A DNA stretch of 64,000 nucleotides from Bacteroides thetaiotaomicron VPI-5482 (GCF_000011065.1 NC_004663.1:2728001-2792000), one strand, 5' to 3'. Positions 1 to 9,286 are shown, numbered from the stretch's first letter. Numbers and translations: made by a program. The notes: generated from the letters alone by a model not told the origin.

Positions 1-33
1 TATAATCAATTGGTAACAAGCTAAACATCTACT

Positions 34-1164
34 ATGGCAGGTATTTACCTTCATATTCCCTTCTGTAAGACACGTTGCATCTATTGCGACTTTTATTCGA
101 CTACCCGCAGCGAATTAAAGACGCATTATGTGCATACCCTCTGCCGTGAACTGGAAATGCGGAAAGAATATCTGAAAGGCGAACCTGTAGAAACCATTTA
201 TTTCGGAGGAGGAACTCCCTCTCAACTGGAGGAAGCTGATTTTAAACACATCTTTGAAACGATACGGGAAAATTACGGAATGGAACACTGCCGGGAGATC
301 ACTCTGGAAGCCAATCCGGACGATCTGTCCCAGGAATATCTGAAGATGTTATCCTCGCTCCCTTTCAACCGTATCAGCATGGGGATACAGACTTTTGATG
401 ATACGACACTCCAATTACTGAAACGCCGCCATAGCTCCCAAACAGCCGTCGAAGCTGTCCGCAGATGCAGGGAAGCGGGATTTCAGAATATCAGCATTGA
501 TCTGATTTACGGACTGCCCGGCGAAACAAAGGAACGGTGGGTAAACGACCTCCGGCAAGCTATCCGCCTGGATGTAGAGCATATTTCTGCTTACCATTTG
601 ACTTACGAAGAAGATACACCTATATATAATATGTTGAAGCAACATCAGATAGAGGAAGTAGACGAAGATTCCAGTCTGCAGTTCTTTACATTGCTGATCG
701 AACATTTGCAGAATGCAGGATACGAGCATTATGAAATATCCAATTTCTGCCGCCCCGACAAATACTCCCGTCACAATACTTCGTACTGGAGGGGAATACC
801 ATATTTGGGCTGCGGACCGTCCGCACATTCATTCAATGGAACGACACGCGAATGGAACGTATCTTCCATCGACCTATATATAAAAGGTATAGAAGGAAAC
901 CAGCGCGACTTTGAGACAGAAAACCTGGACCAAACGACCCGTTACAACGAATTTATCATTACCACCATACGCACCGTATGGGGAACACCTATAGAAAAAC
1001 TAAAACAAGAGTTCGGTAATGAACTGTGGGAATATTGCCGGAAAATGTCTGCCCCCTATCTGGAAAATGGGAAACTGGAAATCCACGAGGGGGCTTTACG
1101 CCTGACACGGGAAGGAATTTTCATCTCCGACAGCATTATGAGCGACTTGCTTTGGGTTAATTAA
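34..1164 (+). CDS. hemW: HemW-like radical SAM heme chaperone
   Basis: This 376-residue protein starts with the HemW-type segment IHIPFC and a CX3CX2C radical-SAM cluster motif (CKTRCIYC, about residues 11-18). It continues with the GGGTPS SAM-binding motif and the HNxxYW motif (RHNTSYW, about residue 248) that separates HemW from true coproporphyrinogen dehydrogenase HemN. HemW is a cytoplasmic [4Fe-4S]/SAM protein that binds heme and is thought to deliver it to hemoproteins; older annotations call it oxygen-independent coproporphyrinogen III oxidase. The length is normal. It is followed 19 bases later by an ECF sigma gene on the same strand, so the two may be cotranscribed. Confidence 0.93.
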   Translation: MAGIYLHIPFCKTRCIYCDFYSTTRSELKTHYVHTLCRELEMRKEYLKGEPVETIYFGGGTPSQLEEADFKHIFETIRENYGMEHCREITLEANPDDLSQEYLKMLSSLPFNRISMGIQTFDDTTLQLLKRRHSSQTAVEAVRRCREAGFQNISIDLIYGLPGETKERWVNDLRQAIRLDVEHISAYHLTYEEDTPIYNMLKQHQIEEVDEDSSLQFFTLLIEHLQNAGYEHYEISNFCRPDKYSRHNTSYWRGIPYLGCGPSAHSFNGTTREWNVSSIDLYIKGIEGNQRDFETENLDQTTRYNEFIITTIRTVWGTPIEKLKQEFGNELWEYCRKMSAPYLENGKLEIHEGALRLTREGIFISDSIMSDLLWVN

Positions 1165-1183
1165 AAAACTAAACGATCAGCCG

Positions 1184-1732
1184 ATGACCGAATCAGAAGT
1201 AAGGAAGTTATTACGGCAAATGAAGGAACTGGACTCGCAAACAGCCTTCCGCGACTTCTATAACATGACTTACGACCGACTCTTCCGCATAGCCTACTAT
1301 TATGTGAAACAGGAAGAATGGTCGCAGGAAATCGTACTCGACATCTTCCTCAAACTCTGGAAGCAGCGCGACACTCTTCTTGATGTGAAAAACATCGAGG
1401 ACTATTGCTTTATTCTGGTCAAGAACGCTTCTCTCAATTATCTGGAAAAAGAGTCGAAGTACACCACCATTCATTCCGATTCCCTGCCGGAGCCACAGGA
1501 ACAAAGTTATTCTCCGGAAGAGTCATTAATCAGTGAAGAACTGTTTGCAATCTATGTGAAAGCACTCGACCGGCTTCCGGAACGTTGCCGGGAAATATTC
1601 ATCCGTATCCGTGAAGAAAAACAAAGTTATGCCCAAGTAGCAGAAGAATTGGATATCAGCATAAAGACAGTTGATGCCCAGCTACAGAAAGCTGTCTCCC
1701 GACTGAAAGAGATGATTTCGTCCAGCGGATAA
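1184..1732 (+). CDS. ECF-type RNA polymerase sigma factor
   Basis: This 182-residue protein has sigma-70 region 2 in the first 90 residues (FYNMTYDRLFRIAYYYV ... IFLKLWKQRD) and a region 4 helix-turn-helix near the end (SYAQVAEELDISIKTVDAQL). It has the size and order of a Bacteroidetes ECF sigma factor. The genes that follow on the same strand are a lipoprotein, a FecR anti-sigma factor, an STN-containing TonB receptor and a DUF4249 lipoprotein, so it most likely directs transcription of that receptor unit after a trans-envelope signal. The ligand is not evident from the sequence. Confidence 0.93.
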   Translation: MTESEVRKLLRQMKELDSQTAFRDFYNMTYDRLFRIAYYYVKQEEWSQEIVLDIFLKLWKQRDTLLDVKNIEDYCFILVKNASLNYLEKESKYTTIHSDSLPEPQEQSYSPEESLISEELFAIYVKALDRLPERCREIFIRIREEKQSYAQVAEELDISIKTVDAQLQKAVSRLKEMISSSG

Positions 1733-1863
1733 CCGGAGATCACCCGAACCGTTCAGCACTTCTTTTTTATATTAACTTTTATTTGCACAAAAGGCGTAGG
1801 GAGTTTCTGTCAATCTCCGGTCTTTATCAGCAAATAAACCGATTAATCACTAAAAAAGATTGA

Positions 1864-2301
1864 ATGATGAAAAAGTTTAATGACGCAAACGTTGGACTCT
1901 TTGTCCTTTTAACAGCATGCCTGAGCCTATTTTCCTGCAACAACGACAATGACAATTATCCTAAGGATTATGTAGGATTTGAAAAATCTACCCGAACAGT
2001 AGAATGTGACAAGAATCAATCCGAGAGTGAGTTGCAGATTAAAATTATTGCCACCGACAAATCCAAAGAAGACAGGACAGTGTTACTTGCCACTCCTGCT
2101 TTGCCGGCGGGACAGGCACCGATTATGAAACTAACAGAAACCAAAGTCACCATCAAGGCGGGACAGAAATCGGCAACGACCACCATTAAGTTATATCCCA
2201 AAAAGATGGTACTGAAACAGCAGAACATTACCTTATCCTGTACTCCCCAGTGGAAAGAAGGCAGTGTAAGCAAGCTGACGATTCTGCTGAAACGGAATTA
2301 G
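1864..2301 (+). CDS. small predicted lipoprotein between sigma and FecR genes
   Basis: This 145-residue protein has an N-terminal signal peptide ending in a lipobox-like LFSC, about residue 25, followed by an Asn/Asp-rich linker. The rest (about residues 35-145) is strand-rich with alternating hydrophobic residues, like a single beta-sandwich similar in look to DUF1735/DUF4843 modules, but I do not assign a family. Two adjacent ATG codons (1864 and 1867) are possible starts. It sits between the sigma factor and FecR genes, where Bacteroides loci usually have nothing, so it may take part in sensing or ligand binding for this locus. That role is inference. Confidence 0.75.
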   Translation: MMKKFNDANVGLFVLLTACLSLFSCNNDNDNYPKDYVGFEKSTRTVECDKNQSESELQIKIIATDKSKEDRTVLLATPALPAGQAPIMKLTETKVTIKAGQKSATTTIKLYPKKMVLKQQNITLSCTPQWKEGSVSKLTILLKRN

Positions 2302-2325
2302 AAAGAAAGCTAAATAGAAAAAGAT

Positions 2326-3198
2326 ATGAAATATACCGATAGAGAATTAGAAGACATACTGAACAAGCTCATCGCTTCCACCCGCTCACCGAGAGGACGT
2401 TTTTCAGCAGCATCCAGTTATCCGCAACTGGAGAAAAAGCTGAATTTCCGCAACCGCCGGTTGTATCTGACACGCACATTTGCGGCAGCGGCAGCAGTAG
2501 TTTTACTCTGTCTATCGGTATGGACAGCTTATCTGTACATGCAGCCGGCAACCATACAGACTGTTAGCACTTTGGCAGAAACACGTACCGTCCATCTGCC
2601 CGACGGCACTTCCGTCACGCTAAACCATTATTCTTCCCTTTCCTATCCGGAACGGTTCAAATCGGATAACCGGGAAGTGGAGTTGAGCGGAGAAGCCTAT
2701 TTTGAAGTAAGTAAAGACCCAAAGCATCCGTTTATAGTGCAGACAGAAACGATTGACGTTCAAGTATTGGGCACTCACTTCAATGTGGACGCCTATCCCG
2801 ATAATCCGGATGTAAAGACGACTTTATTAACAGGGTCGGTTGCAGTCAGCAATAAAAACAACTCAGTACGCATGGTGCTGAAACCGAATGAGGCGGCTAT
2901 ATATAATAAGGTGGAACAAAAGCTTACTCGCAAGGTACTGGAGAATGCCGGAGATGAAATTTCATGGCGCCACGGGGAGTTCATATTCGATGATCTGCCG
3001 TTGCAGGAGATTGCCCGCGAACTTTCCAACTCGTTCGGAACAACCATTCACATTGCCGACTCAACCTTGCGAAATTATCGGATCACAGCGCGATTCCGTA
3101 ATGGAGAAGACTTGGATGCGATTTTATCTGTACTGCATAATGCCGGTTATTTCAACTATTCACGAAACACTCAACAGATTACTATTACTAAAAACTAG
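2326..3198 (+). CDS. FecR-family anti-sigma factor
   Basis: This 290-residue protein has a short cytoplasmic N-terminus (residues 1-55), one membrane helix (about 56-78, TFAAAAAVVLLCLSVWTAYL) and a periplasmic FecR domain (DGTSVTLNHYSSLSYP, then LSGEAYFEVSKDPKHPFIV). The C-terminal part (about 215-290) resembles the STN-like DUF4974 module. In this family the periplasmic domain is contacted by the STN domain of a cognate TonB receptor, and the cytoplasmic part holds the ECF sigma factor. The sigma factor gene lies upstream and the receptor gene begins five bases after this stop, so the pairing is well supported by position. Confidence 0.94.
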   Translation: MKYTDRELEDILNKLIASTRSPRGRFSAASSYPQLEKKLNFRNRRLYLTRTFAAAAAVVLLCLSVWTAYLYMQPATIQTVSTLAETRTVHLPDGTSVTLNHYSSLSYPERFKSDNREVELSGEAYFEVSKDPKHPFIVQTETIDVQVLGTHFNVDAYPDNPDVKTTLLTGSVAVSNKNNSVRMVLKPNEAAIYNKVEQKLTRKVLENAGDEISWRHGEFIFDDLPLQEIARELSNSFGTTIHIADSTLRNYRITARFRNGEDLDAILSVLHNAGYFNYSRNTQQITITKN

Positions 3199-3203
3199 AC
3201 TAA

Positions 3204-5897
3204 ATGAGAACTATTCACCAAGGACACCTACCTATCAGAACGCTCGTTCTGATAGGTATGGTGATCCTTATCACCGCACAGGCATACGCACAGAATGCAA
3301 ATGCCCGACTCACAATCACATTGCGAAATGCTACATTGAAGGAGTTCGTCAAGTTAATCGAAAACTCTACAGGATATTCTTTTATCTACAGTGAAGAAAT
3401 CAGCATCAGCCATAAAATCAATCTGAAAGTGAAAGATATGCCTTTGCATGAGATACTGGATCTCGTATTCAAGGATGAACCGATCAGTTACAAGTTCTCT
3501 GAGAGATACATTCTCCTGCAAAAGAAAAGGGTGCAAAAGCCGGTAAGCCGCAAGTTTACTATCAGCGGATATGTTACCGACGGGACGTCGTCCGAGACGT
3601 TGATTGGTACTAATATCATTGAGAGTCATCAATATCAAGGCACTACTACCAATCCTTACGGCTTTTATAGTATCACTCTGCCCGAAGGAGAAACGGAATT
3701 ACGTTTCTCTTATTTGGGATATACCACAGAAACACATCATTTCACCCTTGCTCAAGATACTCTGCTGAATATTCGTATGAAAGGAAACGCACAATTAGAA
3801 GAAGTAGTGGTCGTTTCAGATAAAGCAGAAGCAGGGACAGTTGCCACACAGATGGGAGCTGTCGAGATTCCAATGGTGCAAATCAAGAATACTCCAAGTA
3901 TATTAGGAGAATCAGATGTAATGAAAGCCATTCAGTTAATGCCCGGAGTACAGGCAGGAGTAGACGGATCGGCTGGATTATATATACGTGGTGGCAGTCC
4001 CGACCAAAATCTGATCTTACTTGACGGAACTCCGGTATATAACGTAGACCATATGTTCGGCTTCTTTTCCGTCTTTACTCCTGAAGCTATCAAAAAGGTC
4101 ACTTTATTTAAAAGTTCCTTTCCTGCACGCTTCGGCGGACGCCTTTCTTCCGTCATTGACGTACGCACCAATGACGGGGATATGAAAAAATATCATGGGA
4201 CACTCAGTATCGGCTTGCTAACCAGCAAAATAAATTTGGAAGGACCGATTGTGAAAGACAAAACATCATTCAACATATCCGCCAGACGTTCGTATATTGA
4301 TTTAATAGCCAAACCATTCATGCCCGATGATGAGAAATACAACTATTACTTTTATGATATCAATGCAAAGATCAATCACAAGTTTTCCGACCGGAGCCGT
4401 TTATATCTGAGTGCTTATAACGGGAAAGATCACTTCGCTACCCAATATGATGATAATAGCGATTTCAAGGACGGAAGTAAAATGAACTGGGGAAACACAA
4501 TCATTTCCGCCAGATGGAACTACATTTTCAATAATCGCCTGTTTAGCAACACGACAGTTTCCTACAACAACTACCTATTCAATGTAAGTGCATATTCGAA
4601 TAATCAATATTCACTCACCAATAACACAACCTTCATCAACCGATACTCTTCAGACTATCGTTCAGGTATCAATGACTGGAATTATCAGATAGATTTTGAT
4701 TACAACCCATCTCCTATGCACCATATTAAATTTGGAGCAGGATATATCTATCACCGTTTTCGTCCGGAAGTGATGACCTCCAAAATATCAGACAAGGTAG
4801 ACTCTGAGGCATTTCGCGACACTACTTACCACAGCATGAACAACAGCCGGATTTATGCACATGAAGTATCGGCTTATGCAGAAGATAACCTAAAAATCGG
4901 TACTCGTCTACGGCTTAATCTTGGATTACACTTTTCTCTGTTTCAAGTACAAAAACAAAGTTATTTCTCCTTGCAGCCGCGTGTCTCAACACGTTATCAA
5001 CTAAGTAAAGACGTAATTCTCAAGGCATCTTATACAAAGATGAGTCAATATGTACATCTGCTTTCGTCCATGCCCATCGCTATGCCTACTGATTTATGGG
5101 TGCCTGTCACAAAAAAAATCAAACCGATGCGATCCCACCAGTATTCATTGGGGGGATATTATACAGGTATCAAAGGTTGGGAGTTCTCAGTAGAAGGCTA
5201 TTACAAAGACATGTACAATGTGCTGGAATATAAAGACGGAGTCAGTTTTTTCGGTTCTTCCACCGGATGGGAAAGCAAAGTTGAAATGGGGAAAGGACGT
5301 TCGATGGGAATTGAATTTATGGCTCAAAAAACGCTCGGGAAGACAACAGGCTGGTTGTCTTATACCTTATCCAAAAGCGACCGCAAATTTGCTAAAGGTG
5401 CTATCAACAATGGAGAGCGATTTCCATACAAATATGATCGGCGCCATATTATTAATCTGACTCTCAACCATAAATTCAGCGAACGTATTGACATCGGTGC
5501 CTCGTGGGTGTTTTACACAGGAGGAACCAGTACTATTCCCGAAGAAAAAACAACCATCATCCGTCCTGGTAATGGAGCAAACAATGGCTTTATTCTGGGA
5601 TTCGATAACTACTACAATCCTATTTATAACAATTCCCCTAATGTTGGAGAGGCCAATTACATAGAACATCGCAATAATTACCGGCTGCCTGCGAGCCACC
5701 GGTTGAACATAGGGATTAATTTCAATAAAAAGACCAAGCACGGAATGCGTATCTGGAACATCAGTCTTTATAATGCATACAACTCCATGAATCCGGCATG
5801 GGTATTTCGCTCTCATAATGACGATGGAAAAAGTGTGATCAAAAAATATACCCTGCTCCCCTGCATTCCATCTTTTACTTACACTTACAAATTCTAA
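3204..5897 (+). CDS. STN-containing TonB-dependent outer-membrane receptor
   Basis: This 897-residue protein has a signal peptide (about residues 1-29) and an STN domain (about 33-108, starting RLTITLRNATLKEFVKLIE). A carboxypeptidase-regulatory-like beta domain follows (about 115-200), then a TonB plug (about 215-330, with LYIRGGSPDQNLILLDG) and a 22-strand-type barrel to the C-terminal Phe. The STN domain and the adjacent sigma/FecR genes indicate a transducing importer. It is shorter than a typical SusC and has no SusD neighbour. The following DUF4249 lipoprotein is a common partner of this receptor type, so the substrate is probably not a classical glycan. The ligand is unknown. Confidence 0.93.
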   Translation: MRTIHQGHLPIRTLVLIGMVILITAQAYAQNANARLTITLRNATLKEFVKLIENSTGYSFIYSEEISISHKINLKVKDMPLHEILDLVFKDEPISYKFSERYILLQKKRVQKPVSRKFTISGYVTDGTSSETLIGTNIIESHQYQGTTTNPYGFYSITLPEGETELRFSYLGYTTETHHFTLAQDTLLNIRMKGNAQLEEVVVVSDKAEAGTVATQMGAVEIPMVQIKNTPSILGESDVMKAIQLMPGVQAGVDGSAGLYIRGGSPDQNLILLDGTPVYNVDHMFGFFSVFTPEAIKKVTLFKSSFPARFGGRLSSVIDVRTNDGDMKKYHGTLSIGLLTSKINLEGPIVKDKTSFNISARRSYIDLIAKPFMPDDEKYNYYFYDINAKINHKFSDRSRLYLSAYNGKDHFATQYDDNSDFKDGSKMNWGNTIISARWNYIFNNRLFSNTTVSYNNYLFNVSAYSNNQYSLTNNTTFINRYSSDYRSGINDWNYQIDFDYNPSPMHHIKFGAGYIYHRFRPEVMTSKISDKVDSEAFRDTTYHSMNNSRIYAHEVSAYAEDNLKIGTRLRLNLGLHFSLFQVQKQSYFSLQPRVSTRYQLSKDVILKASYTKMSQYVHLLSSMPIAMPTDLWVPVTKKIKPMRSHQYSLGGYYTGIKGWEFSVEGYYKDMYNVLEYKDGVSFFGSSTGWESKVEMGKGRSMGIEFMAQKTLGKTTGWLSYTLSKSDRKFAKGAINNGERFPYKYDRRHIINLTLNHKFSERIDIGASWVFYTGGTSTIPEEKTTIIRPGNGANNGFILGFDNYYNPIYNNSPNVGEANYIEHRNNYRLPASHRLNIGINFNKKTKHGMRIWNISLYNAYNSMNPAWVFRSHNDDGKSVIKKYTLLPCIPSFTYTYKF

Positions 5898-5903
5898 GTT
5901 AAC

Positions 5904-6917
5904 ATGAAAACTTATATATATCATCCGCTTATCCTGCTAGTTATAATACTGGTGACAGTATCTTGTGAAAATGAACTCCCTTTTAATATAAAGGATAATC
6001 CTCCTAAATTGGTAATGAATGCATTCATTAACGCTGACAGTCTGACAAATGTCTTATTCCTTAACCTGACGGGAAAAGACTATGCCAACCACATTGAAAA
6101 TGCCACTGTAGAGGTTCACGTCAACGGAGAGTTAAGAGAGACCTTGCGCCCACTCCCGATGGAAACTGAGTATGACAAGCAATGCCGGTTCAACATCACA
6201 GGCAAATTTGCTTCGGGAGAAGTAGTGCGTATTGATGCCATGACCGATGACGGCAAATATCATGCCTGGGCAGAAGTCACCGTTCCGCAACGCCTTGATA
6301 AAATAGAAAACATCGACACGCTCACCGTCCCGCTAATACAAAACGGACATACTCAAGACTACATGCGCTACAAAATAACTTTTAAAGACCGCCCGAACGA
6401 GGCAAACTTCTACCGCATTGTAGTAGATAAACAAATGCGACTATGGGGATACAACCACGAAGAAGGAGGAGAAGATTACCTTCACTGGACAAAGCATATC
6501 ACTTATTCATTTATCGGACGCGAAGACATAGTACTGACAGACGGTCAACCTTCCACAGGAGATGACGAAGACAACGGACTGTTCGACACAGCTAAAAACA
6601 TTTATGGTGTCTTTGATGATTCGCGATTTAGAGATACCTCCTATACAATGACGGTCTACAACGATCCCGCCATCCCATACAACAACAATTACAACGGATA
6701 TTATGAAGGAATGGATGTCATCATCCGTTTGTTGAGTATCACGGAAACAGAATATTACTATCTGAAAGCACTCAATCTAGTCGATTCCGACGTTTATGAC
6801 GAAACAATTAACGAACCTCTCAGATATCCCAGTAATGTACATGGAGGTACGGGAATGATAGGTATCAGCACGGAAGTATCTCAAACGGTTCGAATCAGGG
6901 AAAATAACCCGAAATGA
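5904..6917 (+). CDS. DUF4249-family outer-membrane lipoprotein
   Basis: This 337-residue protein has a signal peptide with lipobox VSC (about residue 22), followed by ENELPFNIKDNPPKLVMNAFI, the typical start of DUF4249 proteins. The body is beta-rich. It begins six bases after the TonB receptor stop, the usual arrangement for DUF4249 genes in Bacteroidetes, which suggests a surface lipoprotein that works with the receptor. The biochemical role of the family is not established. It closes the sigma / lipoprotein / FecR / receptor operon. Confidence 0.88.
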   Translation: MKTYIYHPLILLVIILVTVSCENELPFNIKDNPPKLVMNAFINADSLTNVLFLNLTGKDYANHIENATVEVHVNGELRETLRPLPMETEYDKQCRFNITGKFASGEVVRIDAMTDDGKYHAWAEVTVPQRLDKIENIDTLTVPLIQNGHTQDYMRYKITFKDRPNEANFYRIVVDKQMRLWGYNHEEGGEDYLHWTKHITYSFIGREDIVLTDGQPSTGDDEDNGLFDTAKNIYGVFDDSRFRDTSYTMTVYNDPAIPYNNNYNGYYEGMDVIIRLLSITETEYYYLKALNLVDSDVYDETINEPLRYPSNVHGGTGMIGISTEVSQTVRIRENNPK

Positions 6918-6935
6918 CTTGCAAAAATAAATATA

Positions 6936-6982
6936 GGAGCAGGATTCATAAGTAACTTTCATCTAAAAGATACCCCTGCTCC
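6936..6982 (-). terminator. probable intrinsic terminator of the ABC transporter pair
   Basis: Arms GGAGCAGG (6936-6943) and CCTGCTCC (6975-6982) form an 8-bp perfect stem. On the minus strand the second arm is followed by a U-rich tract (6918-6935 read backwards). The stop codon of the ABC ATPase gene lies inside the loop, so the stem overlaps the end of the coding region. The loop is long (31 bases), which lowers confidence. Confidence 0.45.
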
Positions 6983-7623
6983 ACCAATCCCCGCTTATCA
7001 GTTAGTTCCATCAATACTCCCTCCCGAATCAAGACAAGTCGATTGACAACCTCTAAGACTTTTTCGTAATTATGATCAGCAATCACTATCCCTTTCTCTT
7101 CCGAATGTTTTTTTATTAACCCGATCAGTTTATCTACCAAATGAAAGGATAAATAATCGAAAGGCTCATCCAACAGGACAAATTTAGCATTGCCCAGCAA
7201 AAGCAACTTAGCTTCCAAATATCTCCGTTCACCTCCGGAAAGTTGGGAGACACGCCGTTCCATACACGACTGGGCAACTTCATCATCCTCATAAAAATAG
7301 GGAACGACATTAGCATCCAGGTAACAGTCTACCAATTTATTTATCTTTTCATGCTTGGGCAAGTAGCCTTGTTGCGGCAGGAAGGCTATTGTCCTTGCAT
7401 GTTGGTAAGGAGCCGAAAGGACCTTACATTCATCCAACCGGATAAATTTCCGGTCTGCTTTCATTGTTCCGAAGATTATTTGCATCAACACGGATTTTCC
7501 TGTACCGTTCCTGCCGAACAATCCAATAACATCACCTGTATTTATTTTCAGGTAAACATCAGTCAGCAGTTGCCTGGTACCGAAATTCTTAATAATACTA
7601 TCTATTTCAAGCAAGTGATGCAT
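6946..7623 (-). CDS. ABC transporter ATP-binding protein
   Basis: A single nucleotide-binding domain of about 225 residues with Walker A (GRNGTGKS), signature LSGGERR, Walker B with LLDEP, and an H-loop His in IADHNYEKVL. I chose the ATG at 7623 (MHHLLEIDSIIKNFG) because the family's first strand begins there; a GTG-type extension upstream is less likely. The gene overlaps the end of a small membrane protein gene (stop at 7602), so the two form a unit. The minimal pairing suggests a small export-type or peptide/lipid-handling ABC system, but the substrate cannot be told. Confidence 0.9.
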   Translation of the reverse strand: MHHLLEIDSIIKNFGTRQLLTDVYLKINTGDVIGLFGRNGTGKSVLMQIIFGTMKADRKFIRLDECKVLSAPYQHARTIAFLPQQGYLPKHEKINKLVDCYLDANVVPYFYEDDEVAQSCMERRVSQLSGGERRYLEAKLLLLGNAKFVLLDEPFDYLSFHLVDKLIGLIKKHSEEKGIVIADHNYEKVLEVVNRLVLIREGVLMELTDKRGLVEQGYLLDESYL

Positions 7624-7958
7624 AATTTTACAATCCAAAGTACAGACCAATATACAGCAAACACAAAGACAATCAAGTTCCGTTTCAGAATTCCGGAATT
7701 ATAATAGAAAAAGTAGGCTTCCTTTTCAAGAAACTCCTTATAAAGCAAACTGGCAACAATTCCCCAGCCACCCAATAGATAAGGAAAAGCTTCCCAAAAC
7801 AAGCTCCAGTCAGCTTTTGATACAATAAGTGCACCTAATATAGACAGCGGAACGTTTATTTTCAACGTACTGTGGAAAAACAAATAATATAGTTTTAGTC
7901 TCCGCATATATCTTACATTAATTTGACGGCTATAAATATATGAATTTAAATTAGACAT
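7602..7958 (-). CDS. small membrane protein paired with the ABC ATPase
   Basis: This 118-residue protein has three or so hydrophobic stretches (about residues 34-48, 58-72, 94-114) and basic segments between them. It could start at 7958 or at an internal ATG (7907, MRRLKLYYLFF). Its 3' end overlaps the start of the ABC ATPase gene by 22 bases, so it may be the membrane partner of that ATPase, though it is far smaller than a standard ABC permease. I do not recognise a named family. Confidence 0.65.
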   Translation of the reverse strand: MSNLNSYIYSRQINVRYMRRLKLYYLFFHSTLKINVPLSILGALIVSKADWSLFWEAFPYLLGGWGIVASLLYKEFLEKEAYFFYYNSGILKRNLIVFVFAVYWSVLWIVKLCITCLK

Positions 7959-8101
7959 CTTACTAAAAACCAGGCTTCAATTTCTGTTTTTATTCCAAAT
8001 TCGCTGAAAGTTTCCTTTCATTTTACGAACGTCTCCACCGACTTTAATTAGGAACAACGATCTATTTCAATTATCTTTGCAGCCAAAAACAGGCACTTAC
8101 T

Positions 8102-8389
8102 ATGTTTATCATCATCGGAATTATGCTGACAGGAATGCTTTTTGGCTTCCTGTTACGTAATAAAAGACTATCTTGGATACATAAAATAATCACCCTGCTG
8201 ATATGGGTCCTGCTCTTCCTCCTCGGGATTGATGTAGGAGGAAACGAGGCTATCATCAAAGGACTGCATACATTGGGACTCGAAGCACTCATTATCACAC
8301 TGGCGGCAGTGACCGGCAGTATACTTTGCGCATGGGGACTCTGGTACCTATTATATATAAGGAATAAAGGAAAGGAGACGGAAGTATGA
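8102..8389 (+). CDS. LysO-type lysine exporter, N-terminal subunit
   Basis: This 95-residue protein has three predicted helices (GIMLTGMLFGFLL, IITLLIWVLLFLLGIDVG, LIITLAAVTGSILCAWGLWYLL). The LLGIDVGGNEAIIKGL segment is characteristic of the N-terminal part of LysO (YbjE), a membrane lysine exporter that is a single chain of about 300 residues in enterobacteria. Here that chain is split: this gene carries the N-terminal module and the next gene, overlapping by 4 bases (ATGA), carries the rest. A -7-like TATCTTTG element lies at 8072-8079. Confidence 0.85.
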   Translation: MFIIIGIMLTGMLFGFLLRNKRLSWIHKIITLLIWVLLFLLGIDVGGNEAIIKGLHTLGLEALIITLAAVTGSILCAWGLWYLLYIRNKGKETEV

Positions 8390-8994
8390 AAGGAAGTCTG
8401 ATCATCGTCTCATTTTTCATTCTCGGTACCCTTTGCGGGTTTTATCATCTGATTCCTTACGATTTTACGGATAGCAAACTAAGCTATTACGCCCTTTGCG
8501 GACTGATGTTCTGCGTAGGTATCAGTATCGGTAATGATCCCAACACACTGAAAAGTTTCCGTTCTCTGAATCCCCGCCTGATGTTTCTCCCCGTCATGAC
8601 GATACTGGGGACATTGGCAGGATGCGCCGTAGCAGGCATTTTCATGAGCCAAAGAACCTCTTCAGACTGTATGGCAGTGGGAGCCGGATTCGGCTACTAT
8701 TCCCTTTCGAGTATATTCATCACCGAATATAAAGGTCCGGAATTGGGAACAATCGCATTGTTATCCAACATCATGCGTGAAATCATAGCATTGCTGGGAG
8801 CCCCGTTACTCGTGAAGTATTTCGGCAAGCTGGCCCCTATTTCTGTAGGAGGAGCTACCACAATGGACACTACTCTTCCCATCATCACCCGATGTTCCGG
8901 AAAAGAATTCGTAATCATTTCTATCTTTCATGGTTTTGTAGTTGATTTCAGTGTTCCATTTCTCGTCACCTTCCTTTGCTCAATATCATTTTAA
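8386..8994 (+). CDS. LysO-type lysine exporter, C-terminal subunit
   Basis: This 202-residue membrane protein has about six hydrophobic segments. It holds the LysO C-terminal features: FCVGISIGNDP, the AVGAGFGYYSLSSIFITE stretch, GTIALLSNIMREI and GGATTMDTTLPIITR. The start overlaps the stop of the preceding N-terminal module, so the two chains are very likely translationally coupled and form one transporter. By family knowledge the substrate is L-lysine or a toxic analogue, exported from the cytoplasm. Confidence 0.88.
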   Translation: MKGSLIIVSFFILGTLCGFYHLIPYDFTDSKLSYYALCGLMFCVGISIGNDPNTLKSFRSLNPRLMFLPVMTILGTLAGCAVAGIFMSQRTSSDCMAVGAGFGYYSLSSIFITEYKGPELGTIALLSNIMREIIALLGAPLLVKYFGKLAPISVGGATTMDTTLPIITRCSGKEFVIISIFHGFVVDFSVPFLVTFLCSISF

Positions 8995-9091
8995 CAGCAA
9001 TATTCCTTAAAATTCAGTTATATTACATTTTCGTTTCCGCACACGTATTGCAAAAATGTTTCAGAATAAGGTCTTTTTGTATCAAAAAGCA

Positions 9092-9123
9092 GTTGATTTC
9101 TTGATTTACATCAAGAAATCAAC
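9092..9123. promoter_or_regulatory. 32-bp palindrome with an FNR-type core
   Basis: Two perfect 14-base arms (9092-9105 and 9110-9123) flank the spacer TTAC. The inner part is TTGAT-TTAC-ATCAA, a perfect match to the FNR-type consensus TTGAT-N4-ATCAA. Its centre is about 81 bases upstream of the predicted start point of the gene at 9287, if the -7 element at 9175-9182 is used. It may be an operator for a Crp/Fnr regulator such as the one encoded at 17239. A hairpin role in the mRNA of the lysO genes is the alternative. Confidence 0.6.
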
Positions 9124-9174
9124 CGAAACAAAATCTTTTCCTTTTCTTTATTTTTATGCTATAAAACATATCGC

Positions 9175-9182
9175 TATATTTG
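9175..9182 (+). promoter_or_regulatory. Bacteroides -7 promoter element for the gene at 9287
   Basis: TATATTTG matches the TAnnTTTG -7 consensus of Bacteroides vegetative promoters. A T-rich tract about 20 bases upstream (9151-9155) could serve as the -33 element. The predicted transcript has an AT-rich leader of roughly 100 bases in which the motif taggtat/taggaat recurs several times. Confidence 0.6.
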
Positions 9183-9286
9183 CATAGGTAAAAAGAAAAA
9201 ACTAAGCGATTAGATCAGTTTTCAATAGGTATTAGATTTGTTTTTTAGGAATAGTTTTTAGGTATAACAATTAAAAAGTAGGTATT

